From positions 3,674,001 to 3,738,000 of the forward strand of contig JAQISU010000163.1 in the NCBI GenBank assembly GCA_029339505.1: a DNA stretch of 64,000 bases, in the 5' to 3' direction. A model generated the notes under the pieces. It was not told where the DNA came from. It saw only the letters and a program-made list of their open reading frames with translations, and searched no databases. Each line of letters starts with the position of its first letter. Position 1 is the stretch's first letter. This document shows positions 17,725-28,489 of this stretch, one piece after another. The DNA comes from Unio delphinus (taxonomy: Eukaryota > Mollusca > Bivalvia > Unionida > Unionidae). The position numbers and the translations under genes are program-made.

Positions 17725-18685
17725 GACCCCGCAGTGGTAATTGAGTATGGTCAGGAATCACTTGTAATTGTTCGCGTGTAAAACCCCGCTGAGGGGCAGT
17801 TGAATCCAATTTATAGATTGGAGGTCTACCAGTTGATCGTGTTATAGTAGATATCTTGTGTGCAGTAACACTCCAAATAGGATCAGTAGCCCTTTTTCTG
17901 CCACCTTCAAGCTCTCCTGGTTCGTATAAATACCTAACAGTGACATTACTACCAAGAATTGGTTGGGGAACGCTATAATCTTTTTGTGAAATTCTTCGAA
18001 TTTCCATTTTAGGTATAGACTTCTTTTTAATCGCGTTGATAGGATTCATGTTGATTGTTTTAGTAATCTCATTATTCAGTGCGGTAATCACAGCTGGTAA
18101 CCTTTTGACCCATTCACGGGATCGCTTTTCTTTGATGAATTCTTTTGCGTATTGATATCCAAATAACCGCTCAGCAAGAGTCCGATTAAATCGTTCTACC
18201 ATTGCCTGATCGCGATGTAGTGCAGTATGTCCTCGTCTGATGGTGACATTATGATTCTTCATTGTTGATAAAACAGCGCCTTGAAATTCCTTGCCAGGAT
18301 CAACCTGCAATAGATTTGGCCAACGCAGAGGACCCTTTCGATAAATCCTTTCAAATGCAGAAGCTACTTCAGTAGCTGACTTTGTTTTTAACGGCTCTGC
18401 TTGTTTGTATCGACTCGCAACATCAACTACAGTTAAGGCGTATTTGTAACCGTTGTCATGAGGTAAAAATAATATATCAGCCTGATGAACTTCATTAGGG
18501 ACAGTCACATCAAAATGCGAGAAATTGATTTGTTTAGGGCGCGGTAGATAAATTTGCCATATAGCCTGTTTGGATAACCAATTAGCCGCAGTGTTTTTTT
18601 TTTTCACTTTTGCGGCGTTTGCGAGTTTATTGATTGCAGCGTTACCCCTCCAGTATCCCCTCGGAGAATAATAAATAGATTCCAT
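17666..18685 (-). CDS. Polinton retroviral-type integrase (INT)
   Basis: Intact, about 339 aa from ATG 18685, 4 bp after the upstream PLA2-like stop. The N-terminus 'YYSPRGYWRG' and 'WLSKQAIWQIYLP' is the conserved Polinton integrase head. The rve core shows D in 'HQADILFLP', D in 'LQVDPGKEF' and E in 'DQAMVERFNR' with the D,D-35-E spacing. The C-terminal SH3/chromo-like part has 'ILGSNVTVRYLYEPGE' and 'WSVTAHKI'. The last about 20 codons run antisense through the polymerase gene's HNH end (17666-17724). It inserts the element by processing the TIR ends. Confidence 0.92.
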   Translation of the reverse strand: MESIYYSPRGYWRGNAAINKLANAAKVKKKNTAANWLSKQAIWQIYLPRPKQINFSHFDVTVPNEVHQADILFLPHDNGYKYALTVVDVASRYKQAEPLKTKSATEVASAFERIYRKGPLRWPNLLQVDPGKEFQGAVLSTMKNHNVTIRRGHTALHRDQAMVERFNRTLAERLFGYQYAKEFIKEKRSREWVKRLPAVITALNNEITKTINMNPINAIKKKSIPKMEIRRISQKDYSVPQPILGSNVTVRYLYEPGELEGGRKRATDPIWSVTAHKISTITRSTGRPPIYKLDSTAPQRGFTREQLQVIPDHTQLPLRGLNKRRCVCCTQDKSTSHCF

Positions 18686-18689
18686 ATTA

Positions 18690-19206
18690 TTAATTACCGG
18701 CACCTAACATCAATTTGCCTTTCATAGCTGATTTTACCAACCACGAAGCCAGTTTTTCTTTGAAAGATTTATCAGGAATAGCATTTAACGCATGAATTAA
18801 TTTCACATCCGCGAGATGCCTGTGTTGCAGATTGCTGCTTTTATATGCAACATCATGAGCATGACACGCCTTATCAATGGCGTTTATCGGATACTCGCCG
18901 GGTCGGGGCAGATTTTGATCATCAAGTCTGATATCTAATCGTGTTCCGGGGCCACAGTAGCTATATCCTGGAAGGTGCTTTTAACTCCGGGGTACTTTGC
19001 CCATGGGGTTCCAGGGAGCTTTGCCAATTTGGCTGCGATATCACCTCCTCGTTTTTTTTAAAACATCTCCGGATTTCATAGAAACAAATCTAAATTTTTT
19101 GTACCACATGTTGCACATCTACCAGTAAGTGCTGATTTTTAGTTGTAATCGTCGCCATATCATTTGTGTTAGTACGCGTTTTATACTTCACACAATATAG
19201 ATCCAT
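18690..19206 (-). pseudogene. DUF5679 Zn-ribbon / phospholipase A2-like Polinton gene, several frameshifts
   Basis: Too broken to give one open frame. From ATG 19206 the start reads 'MDLYCVKYKTRTNT', a DUF5679 zinc ribbon whose second cysteine of the first pair is a tyrosine. The second pair 'RCATCGTK' is in another frame. After a linker the PLA2-like domain is clear at 18690-18975: Ca-loop 'YCGPGT', then catalytic His-Asp in 'ACHAHDVAY', then 'HRHLADVKL'. Frame changes lie near 19130, 19100, 19055 (a T8/A8 run) and 18980. Such domains in parvoviruses and Polintons help virions cross endosomal membranes. Stop TAA at 18690-18692. Confidence 0.8.
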
Positions 19207-19223
19207 AATTTATATATAGAGAT

Positions 19224-19881
19224 ATGAATATAATTGATTTTCAGCGACTAAAACAAGAGAACCAGTTAACCATCATGCAGCGCTACCAAACTCTATCCGC
19301 GCAATTATAATAGGACCATCTGGATCCGGCAAGACGCAATTGTTGCTCAATTTAATAGTGAGATGGATGAAGTGGGATAAGTTGTATTTAGTTGCTCCTA
19401 GCGTAGATGATCAACGATGCTATGAAGTGTTAAAGGATTTTAACGAGAATGCATCAGAAATTAAGGGTGAGAACGCCATTGATTTTAACTGATATTGACG
19501 AGGCACCATCCGTGGATGACCTTGATGGGAGCATTAACAATTTAGTCGTATACGACGATGTGATGTTAGACAATCAAAAAAAAACCAGCTAGAATATTTT
19601 CCCGAGGCAGACACAAAAACACTGACGTGATATATGTCACGCAACGCTACACTCAGATTCCAAAAGTGATCAGAGATAACTGTAATATTCTTGCTGTGTT
19701 TAACTGCGTTGATACACATACGTTACGAAATATTTGGCAGACATGGTGTTCCGATATGGACTTCAATCAATTTAAAAATTTCTTTAGTAACGCTCAGTCG
19801 ACCCCGCACGGATTTATAACAATAAATTTACATGATCCTCGGACACGATATCGTATCGGACTCGATCAAATATTCGGTTGA
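19224..19881 (+). pseudogene. FtsK/HerA (A32-like) genome-packaging ATPase, three frameshifts
   Basis: Divergent from the PLA2-like gene by 17 bp, starting at ATG 19224 and ending 'IGLDQIFG' at 19881, right at the inner edge of the right TIR. Walker A 'GPSGSGKTQ' lies at about 19313-19339. Walker B is 'LVVYDDVM' at about 19542-19565. A sensor-type 'DVIYVTQRY' lies near 19628. Frame changes lie near 19280, 19483 and 19580 (A9 run). The length is about 220 codons, normal for Polinton ATPases. It powers DNA loading into capsids. Confidence 0.85.
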
Positions 19882-20102
19882 AATCATTTATTATTTTTGT
19901 TAACTTGTAGCAGCAGAGAGGGTGATGACCACATCGTTGCGACCAAAATTAATTAAAAAATTGTAAAGTCTCCGTTTGCTAAATGGAGACTTATTTTTTT
20001 GGGGCTAAAATATGAGATTTCGTAGGAAGGCTCAATTTTCCGTTTTGAGGATTCAATCAATTTTGGGTCTAAAAAGATGGTCTGTTCACCCTCTCTGCTG
20101 CT
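19859..20102 (-). repeat. Right terminal inverted repeat
   Basis: Reverse complement of the left TIR, from 'gactcgatcaaatattcgg' at the inner side to CTGCTGCT at the outer end. It shares the inner 17-mer copy (19908-19924) and the AGTCTCC hairpin. High identity to the left TIR points to fairly recent insertion or gene conversion. Confidence 0.9.
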
Positions 20103-20107
20103 CCAGT
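20103..20107. repeat. Target-site duplication (right) CCAGT
   Basis: Direct copy of 3294-3298 immediately outside the right TIR. Confidence 0.7.
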
Positions 20108-20349
20108 TGTTTATGCGTCTGTTTATTAATCGATCTATTCGCTTATGAAAGAATAACAAATATGGTTGAAATTTAAATATTTTATTTGAAGAAAAGACGA
20201 AGAAAAGTCACGCGTTCGATCTCGTGCGGCTGACATGCACAATATAATATGATGTAATTATTGTATTCTTACTCACAAAATGAAACGTGCCTTCGTAATT
20301 ATGTGGTTAGAACAATGTTATTAGGTGCCGGTTATGGTGGATAGGGAAT

Positions 20350-20622
20350 CAGATGTCTGCAGGGAGGCAGTTTATAGTTATGTCTAGGACTGGGGCATCA
20401 GATATGTATCATAATGTCCCACCAAGTCGCATTTTCCTGACACCAGGCTGACCAGTCTTAACACTAACCTCTTAAAGATGATCAGTCATAACACTAACCT
20501 CTTAAAGCTGAGCGCCAAGAGAGGCTGGTGTTAATGCCATTTTTTTAAGTCTTTGATATAACTCTGCCGAAGATCAAACCCACGAAATACAGCATCCGAG
20601 GCGGACGCTCTAACCACTAGAA
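20350..20622 (-). mobile_element. tRNA-derived SINE, family 2
   Basis: On the minus strand a tRNA-like head with A box 'TAGTGGTTAGAGCG' and B box-like 'GTGGGTTTGATC' is followed by a body with 'ATACCAAAGACTT'-type and 'GGCGCTCAGC' blocks and 'GGTGTCAGGAAAATG'. A 35 bp segment 'cttaagaggttagtgtt' plus flank is duplicated in tandem. I recognise the body style from molluscan SINEs. A second fragment is at 35650-35755. Confidence 0.65.
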
Positions 20623-20639
20623 TGCATGTATATGCACCT

Positions 20640-21455
20640 AACATCCTTCAAAACACATACTAAAAAGAATTTTCGTATGATTCTACAGTTATGGGGTGGT
20701 ATATATAATGTTATTATATTTCCCACCTCTTTTGGTACGCGGTATCTAGGAGATGACCACCCTCGACATAATTCGCCCGATTCTAGTAAACTTACAGGTA
20801 GAATAAGTAGGAATCTGATCAGATATATATATATATAACAGAATGACTCGAGCCCCCGTATACAAAAGAATCAAAAGTTTAATCAATTACAAATAATGGA
20901 AAATCAATACAATTCATTAGAAAGATACACTTCTTTAGAATAAATCTGTCTTCGTAACCTTTAAGATACAATTAAATTTATATAGAAATAAAAGAATAAC
21001 CAATCTGTTTACAGATAGGATTTTTATCCCTCATCATACGATCGAGTGAACAGTAAAAATCGTAGCCGTCTGCGAGTGCATAACCTGCTTAGCGATGGTT
21101 CCCTCCAATTTGTCCTTTCATTTCTTCTTTCCTCTCGTTTGCCTTTCTCTTCGACATCCTCGCGGTTTCGCCAGGTCGATATGTAAAGTTCTCAATGAGT
21201 CTGAAGATGTCCCAAATATATCTCTGCAGATTCACTGCATGTGAAGAGTTATTTTCTCCTTGAGATGTTTTCGTTTACCAGGCATTGTTTTCGTTTACCA
21301 GGTTTCTTACCAGGCATTTGACCCCTTGGTCAACGATTATCACGAGGAGAATGTCTTGCAAATTCTGTCCTAGGAGTCAAAGACTGAAGTCCGGAGAGTA
21401 GTGTCATCCCTTGTCGAGCAGCTTAGAATGATTTGAATTTTCGATGTACGATATT
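20640..21455. other. Spacer with no recognised gene
   Basis: AT-rich. It holds a short (TA)n at 20822-20838 and a local duplication 'gttttcgtttaccaggca' at about 21264-21302. No coding signal. Confidence 0.5.
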
Positions 21456-21468
21456 AAACTAGGAATTT

Positions 21469-21720
21469 GGGGCCCCGAGTAGCCGAGTGGTCTAAAACGC
21501 TCTCCGTGACGGACAACTGCCATCTCACCTCTGTCTGCGTGGGTTAGATTCTAAGATTTGGTTAACGTAGTTATGTGAGAAAGCTTGCCAGTAGCTTCTC
21601 ATGGGTCTGTGGTTCTTTTCGGGATTTTCCCCGGGTTCGTCCTCCACCAATAATATTGGCCGCCGTGTATAGCCTATCGTGCCCTGAAAAATGTCGTCAA
21701 ACCCTACAACAACAACAACA
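21469..21720 (+). mobile_element. tRNA-derived SINE, family 1 (full length, 252 bp)
   Basis: Flanked by a perfect 13 bp target-site duplication AAACTAGGAATTT (21456-21468 and 21721-21733). The tRNA-like head carries A box 'TAGCCGAGTGG' and a decayed B box 'GGGTTAGATTC'. The conserved body 'AAGCTTGCCAGTAGCTTCTC' and 'CCTCCACCAATAATATTGG' follows, ending in (CAA)n. The head looks Leu/Ser-tRNA-like. The body may be the Meta or a related bivalve SINE core, which I cannot confirm. Confidence 0.88.
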
Positions 21721-21733
21721 AAACTAGGAATTT

Positions 21734-22537
21734 CAGTGTGGGAACCAAGCTCCTTCATTTAGTGCGGCCAATCACAATTACGCACATTTTCCGCCTTTTT
21801 AGAAGTGCCAAAACCTTGGGTCAATCTGACCTCCAACGTTGACTACTGGTCACCGGAGATTCTCAGTTCGTAACAGTTTCACCATGAAATTAGTTTACCG
21901 TGCTCCTAATAGTATGTTTGACTCCTGCATAAACAAACGCTAACAAACGCTAATTTCAGAACAGAGTACTTCCCTCGATAAGACGTTCTGAACATGGCAG
22001 TGTGACAATCGATTCGCGTCCATTCTCTAGAATCTAAATAATGGTTCTCTGGTCTCAGCTAACGGGTTCAAGATATATTGCCAGAAATTTGCCCCGTCAC
22101 AGTTACACTTTTAAACGAATCACCGGGCACTACAATTAATCGCTAGTTCGTTTCTCTTGAGTACATCGCATTGATACTAACACCAAGAGTTCGACACATT
22201 TGTTCTATGTCATATTTCTTTATTCAGCAAACTGATGCAACATGTTTACAAAATTTAGTAAATGTATCCATTGTACAAACGTTAGCTCAAATTATAGCAT
22301 TTTGAAACTTGACCTCATCCTCCTAACAAAACTAATATTAGAAACAAAGTAAACCTTCTCGCCAATTGGAAGAAATTGCTAAGAGTAGCAATGGCAACAC
22401 ATCTTATATGCCCTCGTGTGACGATTTAGCAATTAATTTTGTTGATATGTACTTGGTAGTGATGGAATATGGGCAGGTGTGTCAAGTCGATGGGTGTCGT
22501 TTCTCCACGGACCTGGGTTTGAATCTCCGTAGAATAC

Positions 22538-22540
<3 letters not shown>
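21734..22540. other. Spacer with no recognised gene
   Basis: No gene seen. A short stretch at 22470-22535 ending 'gggtttgaatctccgtag' resembles a tRNA B box and could be a SINE head truncated at the adjacent microsatellite, but the match is weak. Confidence 0.4.
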
Positions 22541-22592
<52 letters not shown>

Positions 22593-22597
22593 ATATA

Positions 22598-22650
<53 letters not shown>

Positions 22651-22782
22651 GTATATATATATATGTATATGTATATGTATATATATATATATCTATATAT
22701 ATATATGTATATGTATATGTGTGTGTATGTATATGTGTCTGTATATGTATGTGTGTGTATATATGTTTATGTGTATATGTAT

Positions 22783-22856
<74 letters not shown>
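22541..22856. repeat. (TA)n/(TATG)n/(CA)n compound microsatellite
   Basis: More than 300 bp of alternating TA, TATG, TGTA and CA units. It produces long spurious Tyr/Ile and Thr/His open frames on both strands. Confidence 0.95.
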
Positions 22857-22858
<2 letters not shown>

Positions 22859-23499
22859 GTATGATTGGTGTGTGTGGAAGTATTTATTTGAGATAATTAA
22901 TGTTGGACTCAGTCGTGCTGCATGTGCAGCACTGGGAGCTAATTCAGGTTTCAATGACACCGGTGGGTTAGTTAGCAATCAGCAGATTATGTCGAGTCTC
23001 AGATAGACGGGCAGGGACCTCTCGTTGTTATGAAAAGGAATGTACAGTTGTGGTTGATTTGAAAGATATAATGAAGATCAAGGCATGTGATGTTATCAGA
23101 GGTGTACAGGAAATGACTGGATATATTTCTGTTTATGTAGTTGCACCCAAGAGGGAAAATTTATGTTACTTTGCTAAATACATAAGCAGTATATAACATA
23201 TTGGCAGTGATCACTATGATTGTAATCTTATATTCTAATATTAGTACATGTACTGTGTCGATACTTCACTTCCCAGCATTCGGTTCCGACGAAGAGATAG
23301 GCATGAAGCTAAGAGAGTACGCAGTATAACTCCTACCTCCCATTTAGCGTAGATACTGTTCTGGGACGCGTGTGGCAGATGGGACACGTGATGTAGCATG
23401 TACGTTCCACAACAAATAAAATTCTTGCCTAACGGTCTGAAGATTCCTACAGTAAATGGTTATCAATACTTTAGAGTACTTCACGATATTAAAGTAATT

Positions 23500-23852
23500 A
23501 TATTCTAGATGTCTAGATCCAGGTTATGTTTTGAACATCGCACTAATTCTGTGTCAATAAGTGTGGGGATCAGGGCCATGTAGCTAAGAATTGCAAAAAT
23601 CAACGATGTGACAGTTCTCAAAGTTTTCCTTTGATGTCTTCACGAGGCACATGTGACAAATGCCACAATCATGTCCAGACATGTACTTGTTACAGCGAGG
23701 GTGTTGTGCAAGTTAATCCTCATGTTGGTGATGTGAAGGAGGAGGAATCATTGGAGATGCAGGGTGTCGAAGATGATGAAGCTGATGAAAAAGAAGCTGA
23801 AAATGATAATTGGTACAGGATAATTATAGTAGAAAAGGAGGAAAATAAATGA
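23500..23852 (+). pseudogene. Decayed ORF1-like zinc-knuckle protein of a LINE
   Basis: Around 23553-23610 a frame gives 'CVNKCGDQGHVAKNC', a CCHC-type knuckle with one extra residue in the first pair. It is followed by a second Cys/His-rich piece 'CDKCHNHVQTC' (about 23650-23690) and an acidic tail open to 23852. The preceding region (23430-23510) reads 'VNGYQYFRVLHDI', consistent with the segment before knuckles in gag-like ORF1 proteins. It lies upstream of the EEP and RT remnants in the same orientation, so it is plausibly the same retrotransposon. Confidence 0.5.
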
Positions 23853-24289
23853 AGGAAGCAGAGTCGATACGACCGAGAACTAGACAACAATCTTACTATT
23901 AGTAATAGATCCGTGACGGATCCAGGAAATGTTGGCAGTATGATGGTGGTTGCTGCTGTCGAAGGATCAAACGATGCTAATAGTTTCAAGAAGACGGAAA
24001 TGGACAAAACAGTACAGAGAAGAAGGCGAATATTTAATCCAGTACCTAGCCTGCAAACGGATAGCATGCGAAGCAAAACCATTAAATAAGTATTCGTAGT
24101 AATGGAAATGATAAGGCATTCAACAATATTTTATGCGTTCAACACACTCTTCATTATTATGGCTTTAAATGAAAATGGCTTGCTTGATTTGAAAAAACTA
24201 GTCTGTTATATATATATTTAAAGACAAAATATGGCATATCTTGGTATTGCAAGAAATCTTTTGGGATGATGAGTTTGCTTAAAGTATTT

Positions 24290-24780
24290 TTTTTTTTTTT
24301 TAAAATGAGATTTGGAATGGTGACACATGTTGTAGTAATGCCAACAACAGGAGGTCTTGAAGGTGGTGAGTTGATAAATCAAGTGACACAAGAAATGTTT
24401 GGAAAAGAGTAGATTTTACATCTTTTAAACAGATATTGATGATAGAGTGTTGAAACGTTATGCCAAAAGGTTATACCTTTTCATGAGATTAAGCACATAT
24501 TTGCATGATAAAACTAGTGACATCACTATCGTGGTTGGTGATTTTGTTACAGCTTTACCTGGAATTGATCGACATAAAAAAACCTACATATTAATAATGT
24601 AGCTGTTCAAGAGCTTTATAAAAGAATATATGATAGGAATATTCCGATCTATGGAGATCACAAAATCCTGGTACTCGTATTTTCTCCAGAAAACAGGTTG
24701 TACTAGACAAAATGAAGCAGAGTAAGATAGTTTCTTTATTTTATCGAAATTGCATTCCAGTGTGCCAAACATTTACTAAG
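24290..24780 (+). pseudogene. LINE endonuclease (EEP) remnant, L1/Tx1-like
   Basis: Translated pieces in shifting frames show 'STYLHDKT' then 'IVVGDF' (about 24500-24550), matching the 'VGDFN' catalytic motif of apurinic-type LINE endonucleases. Near 24660-24700 comes 'NPGTRIFSRKQ', the C-terminal motif before the domain end. Frameshifted and stop-ridden. Confidence 0.65.
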
Positions 24781-24959
24781 CAAATACATCCTTTAGTAAT
24801 AATGCTTTACTATACCTTAAACAAAATACATGCAAGGTAGAAACAGGACCTGGATTATAGATGCTAAATAACAATGTTTAGTTGTGAGGAAGAATATGCA
24901 GAGAGTGAAATTAATTCTTGTCCAGGTACAAACTGAAAAAAATGTATTTCAGTGAACAC

Positions 24960-25335
24960 TCATTTAGTCATCATCATCATCATCGTCATCATCATCAGAC
25001 CCATAGTCTCGTGGACCGTTGGGGCACCGCACAAGACCGAACAACCAGCGTCATCCATTCCTCTCCATTTTCTGTTTTTCACAGTGAGTCGCTCAATGTC
25101 AATCACGTCCACTCTCGAATGTAATCTTTCCACCTCTTTCTCACCCAAGCCACAGAGAAATCTAGCTGTTTTGCTAACCTCACTGTTCTTATCTCAGTCT
25201 AGTCATCTCAGACCAGTCGTCTCAGTCATGGTGTCCACGCGCTGAGAACTACTTTTAACCAAAATAAAAAACCGTCTTGTCTTCTGCTGTGCCATAGTTG
25301 TTCTCAAATAAAACAACAACAACAACAAATAATAT
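24960..25335. repeat. Unclassified interspersed repeat with (CAT)n head and (CAA)n tail
   Basis: It begins at a run of ATC/CAT units (24968-25000) and ends in 'caacaacaacaacaaa' (25315-25330). It splits the LINE remnant, so it probably inserted into it. No coding potential was recognised. Confidence 0.4.
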
Positions 25336-25496
25336 ATAACCAAAACATAGTTACTTAAGGTCAATCTGTCTTAAAAACACACCAAAACAAAACCATTTTG
25401 ATAGAGACAAATACACACACGCATACTATTTCGAGGTTTTGATATTATGTTAGTTCGTTAAAACTAGCATGGTCAAGTTTATCCTATATGCAGGAC

Positions 25497-25625
25497 TAGC
25501 TCAGTACATTTTCAGATCATTAAATGTAGCTAAAGCAGCTGAATTAGTTGTAAACACTTCGCGTGAAACATTGTATATACTGTTAGCTACATTTAATGAA
25601 GCTGACCTGAAAATTTACTGTGCTA
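25497..25625. mobile_element. Short foldback / MITE-like element
   Basis: Arms of about 37-43 bp are inverted repeats: the left starts TAGCTCAGTACATTTTCAG, and the right on the opposite strand starts TAGCACAGTAAATTTTCAG. Both end ATTAAATGTAGCTAA. The unpaired centre is about 45 bp. No transposase and no clear target duplication. Confidence 0.55.
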
Positions 25626-25929
25626 CAGATACGAAAGATTTCTCAATGGTGTGTGAAATGAACTATGTCAGAAAACACTGATCCATGCACATACGACTAT
25701 ATACCTATACACTTCATAGCATCCCAACTCTCTAAACAACACCGGAAAACTTAGCAACAGCCAGAAATGTGTTATGTCAAACATGCTCTATTATAATTTT
25801 GTTAAGCATCTCCGTTGTGATCCAGTTGAATATACCTGCAATATTTATTGACAAATAATACACTTACCAGCCAGAAGGAATCATTTATCCCTCAAGACAC
25901 TAATCCATAAGCAAATTTCACTGCATCAC

Positions 25930-26700
25930 TTGCCGTATTTCCAAGTCAGAGAGAAGATCTTGAGAGATAGATCTTTACAATTTGATCAAGAAAAAGCGTT
26001 TGACAGAGTTAGACTTTCATATTTGATGTCTACTTTACAAAAGGTCGGGTTTGGTGACAACTTTATTCAGTGGATAAAGATATTTTATAGTGAAATTAAA
26101 AGCAATGTTAGATTCTTTGGGCGTCTACGAAACCCTTTTTAATTAACAATTCAGTCAGACAAGGTTGACCTATAACAGCACTGTTAATGTATTAGCAGCA
26201 GAAACCTTAGGGATCGCTATCAAAGCAAATCTTTATAACACAGGTATACCACACCCAGTGTCTAGTAATACAAGTAAGTCTTTCTACATACAGATGATAA
26301 ACCTTTACATTAACGGACACACAATCTATTAATCAATCTTTTAATGTACTTGACTTGTGTTGTAAAGGATCTGGTGCAAAAAACCACAAGTATAAAAAAA
26401 CAGAATTTCGTGTATTTGATCTGGTAAACTCTGATGAACATTGCAAACAATTACAAACCATCTTAATGTTAATTGCTTATGATGGAAAAAAGTGTGCGAC
26501 GTTATGTGAGCAGCTTAACTGGAATGATAGATCATCTAAACTTATAAAAGTGTTGCAAATGTGGACACGGAGATATCTGACAATACTAAGACTAGTTACA
26601 GTAGTTTATGCCTTTTTAGTTTCTAGCGTACATAGTGTCAGTTCTTCATGTTAATGATTTGAGGCAATTATTTCTCAAATTTGTTTGGTCAGGAATGTCC
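25930..26700 (+). pseudogene. LINE reverse transcriptase remnant, L1/Tx1-like
   Basis: 'DQEKAFDRVRLSYLMSTLQKVGFG' lies at about 25985-26060, the RT motif block with DxxKAFD. A decayed 'NSVRQG' follows near 26145, then 'SINQSFNVLDL', and 'NWNDRSSKLIKVLQMW' at about 26515-26560, the post-RT signature of L1/Tx1-type elements. Several stops and frame changes. Same strand as the EEP remnant. Confidence 0.75.
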
Positions 26701-27430
26701 CATTTGGTTATTATACTTTATACTATTATACCATTATACTATTACAATATTTCAATATTACACTATTAAACTATTATACTATTACACAAGTATACTATTA
26801 CACAAGTATACTATTACACTATTATACTATTACATTATTACATTATTATAATAGTATAATATTACACTATTATACTATTACACTTATACTATTATACTAT
26901 TACACTATTATAATATTAAACTATTACACCATTGTATTATTACACTATTATATTATTATACTATTACGCTAATATACTGTTATACTGTTACACTATTACA
27001 CTATTATACTATCACACTATATAATATCACACTATTATACTATCACACTATATACTATTATACTATTACACTATTACACTACTATACTATTATAATATTA
27101 TACTGTTACACTATTACACTATTGTATTATTATACTGGTATACTATTACACTATTATATTATTGTACTGTTATACTATTACACTATTATACTATTACACT
27201 ATTATACTATTATACTATTACACTATTATACTATTTTACTATTACACTCTTATACTATTATACTATTACACTATTATACTATTACACCAGTACTATTATT
27301 CTATTATACTATTACACTATTATACTAGTACACTATTATACTATTATACTATTACACTTTTATACTATTATACTATTACAATTATAATATTATACTATTA
27401 TACTATTACACAATTACACTATTTTATATA
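26700..27430. repeat. Degenerate ATTATACT/ATTACACT tandem repeat
   Basis: About 730 bp built from 'actattatactattacact'-type units of 10-11 bp with variants. It gives spurious Tyr/Leu-rich frames. Confidence 0.9.
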
Positions 27431-27461
27431 TATAGAAGCAGGCAATTTTATTATGAGGGAC

Positions 27462-27560
27462 CCCGAGAGACCGAGTGGACTAAAGCGCTCTCCGTTACGG
27501 ATCACTGTCATCTCACCTCTGTCTGCGTTGGTTCGAGTCTCATATTCGGTCTGATCCCTC
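27462..27560 (+). mobile_element. SINE family 1 head (tRNA-like part only)
   Basis: A box 'GACCGAGTGG', then 'TCTCCGTTACGGATCACTG', then B box 'GGTTCGAGTCTCA'. The usual body is absent, and unrelated sequence follows 'ggtctgatccctctgcagg'. It is a truncated SINE or different SINE type, not a functional tRNA. Confidence 0.6.
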
Positions 27561-27569
27561 TGCAGGCTA

Positions 27570-28480
27570 TTGTTTTTATTTTGTTGTCTTTGCGTCGTTT
27601 TTTCAACAGTAACCTTGCGTCAGTCACTTATGCATACACCCTAGGTCACTCTCTCACACGATCATTCTCCTGATGACGTATTTATGTCGTACACTTAGTA
27701 TTCATTATAAGGTGTGGATAATTACCTTTGTTTCAATGAAATAGTAGTCAAATTGGAAACAGTTTTTACTTATGCACAGAACAGTGGATCAAAGCAATGT
27801 ACATATAGATAAAAGTCGAAGAAACGATCGGTATGCGGAACAAATACACTCGAATTGAACAAAATAACCGATTGAAGATGTCTCTAAAAAAATGGAACAA
27901 TGGAATACAATGTTTGGTCCGTGTCAAATATAGAACTACTCGTCCAAAGAAGTTTCGCAATGACACCCGTCTTTAATAAAGAAGGGTTTTACAAGGAATT
28001 TGGGGATTACTAAGGTCATAATGTTTTCGAATACATTTAACCTATGGTCTATAAATAACTCAAACTCATCTGTTTTATGTCATTCAGAAAATCCTCCGCC
28101 AGAACAAATTGAACTCGAAAGACGTACGGTGTATCTAGGTACAGACGATATAGAGTATATCCCTCGTCTGGGATTACCTTTTTCATATGCCAACACAAGC
28201 ACAATTTCCATTATTCAAAGAATAAAATTGCTATATCCGTGCTTTGCAAAAACAGCATTACGTACACTGGACCAAAACAAACGAAACAGATTTGTTTCTT
28301 TTTCTCCTCAATAGTTGTAGTTTTAGTTCTGAAAACAAGACAACACTAGTTTCGGGAAATGTGTGTGTGTGTGTGTGTGATTTTTAAAATATATTGAACA
28401 GTTGTTTTTTTAAAAAAAGATTCAGTCATATAAACTTCGATTACATATGAATCTGTAAATGCATAATTTTTCAAACAAAA
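27570..28480. other. Spacer with no recognised gene
   Basis: A 104-codon frame at 28000-28314 was examined. It has no recognisable domain and is kept as unassigned. A short (GT)n lies at 28360-28379. Confidence 0.4.
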
Positions 28481-28489
28481 AACTGGAAA

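Larger units (their letters stand above)
3299..20102. mobile_element. Polinton/Maverick-like (adintovirus-like) integrated element, near complete
   Basis: About 16.8 kb bounded by near-identical TIRs of about 250 bp with a CCAGT duplication outside. It contains the defining Polinton set: retroviral-type integrase, FtsK/HerA-type packaging ATPase, adenain-type protease, double-jelly-roll-type MCP and family B polymerase. Virion genes lie on the minus strand at 3.5-11.2 kb, with early or unknown genes and a regulatory island at 11.3-13.1 kb. Replication and integration genes lie at 13.1-19.9 kb. Size and content match the 15-20 kb Polinton range. Several replication genes are broken, so this copy is not autonomous. 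Confidence 0.93.

Noticed and set aside
21469..21550. Possible Leu/Ser tRNA gene
   Set aside because: It is the head of a SINE with a 13 bp target-site duplication around the whole 252 bp unit.
22366..22978. Long Tyr/Ile/Val and Thr/His frames on both strands
   Set aside because: They are readings of a (TA)n/(TATG)n/(CA)n microsatellite.
27462..27545. Possible tRNA gene with A and B boxes
   Set aside because: The same head occurs fused to SINE bodies elsewhere in the window; the acceptor stem does not pair and there is no clear anticodon arm.
26685..27554. Tyr/Leu-rich frames
   Set aside because: Readings of a degenerate ATTATACT tandem repeat.
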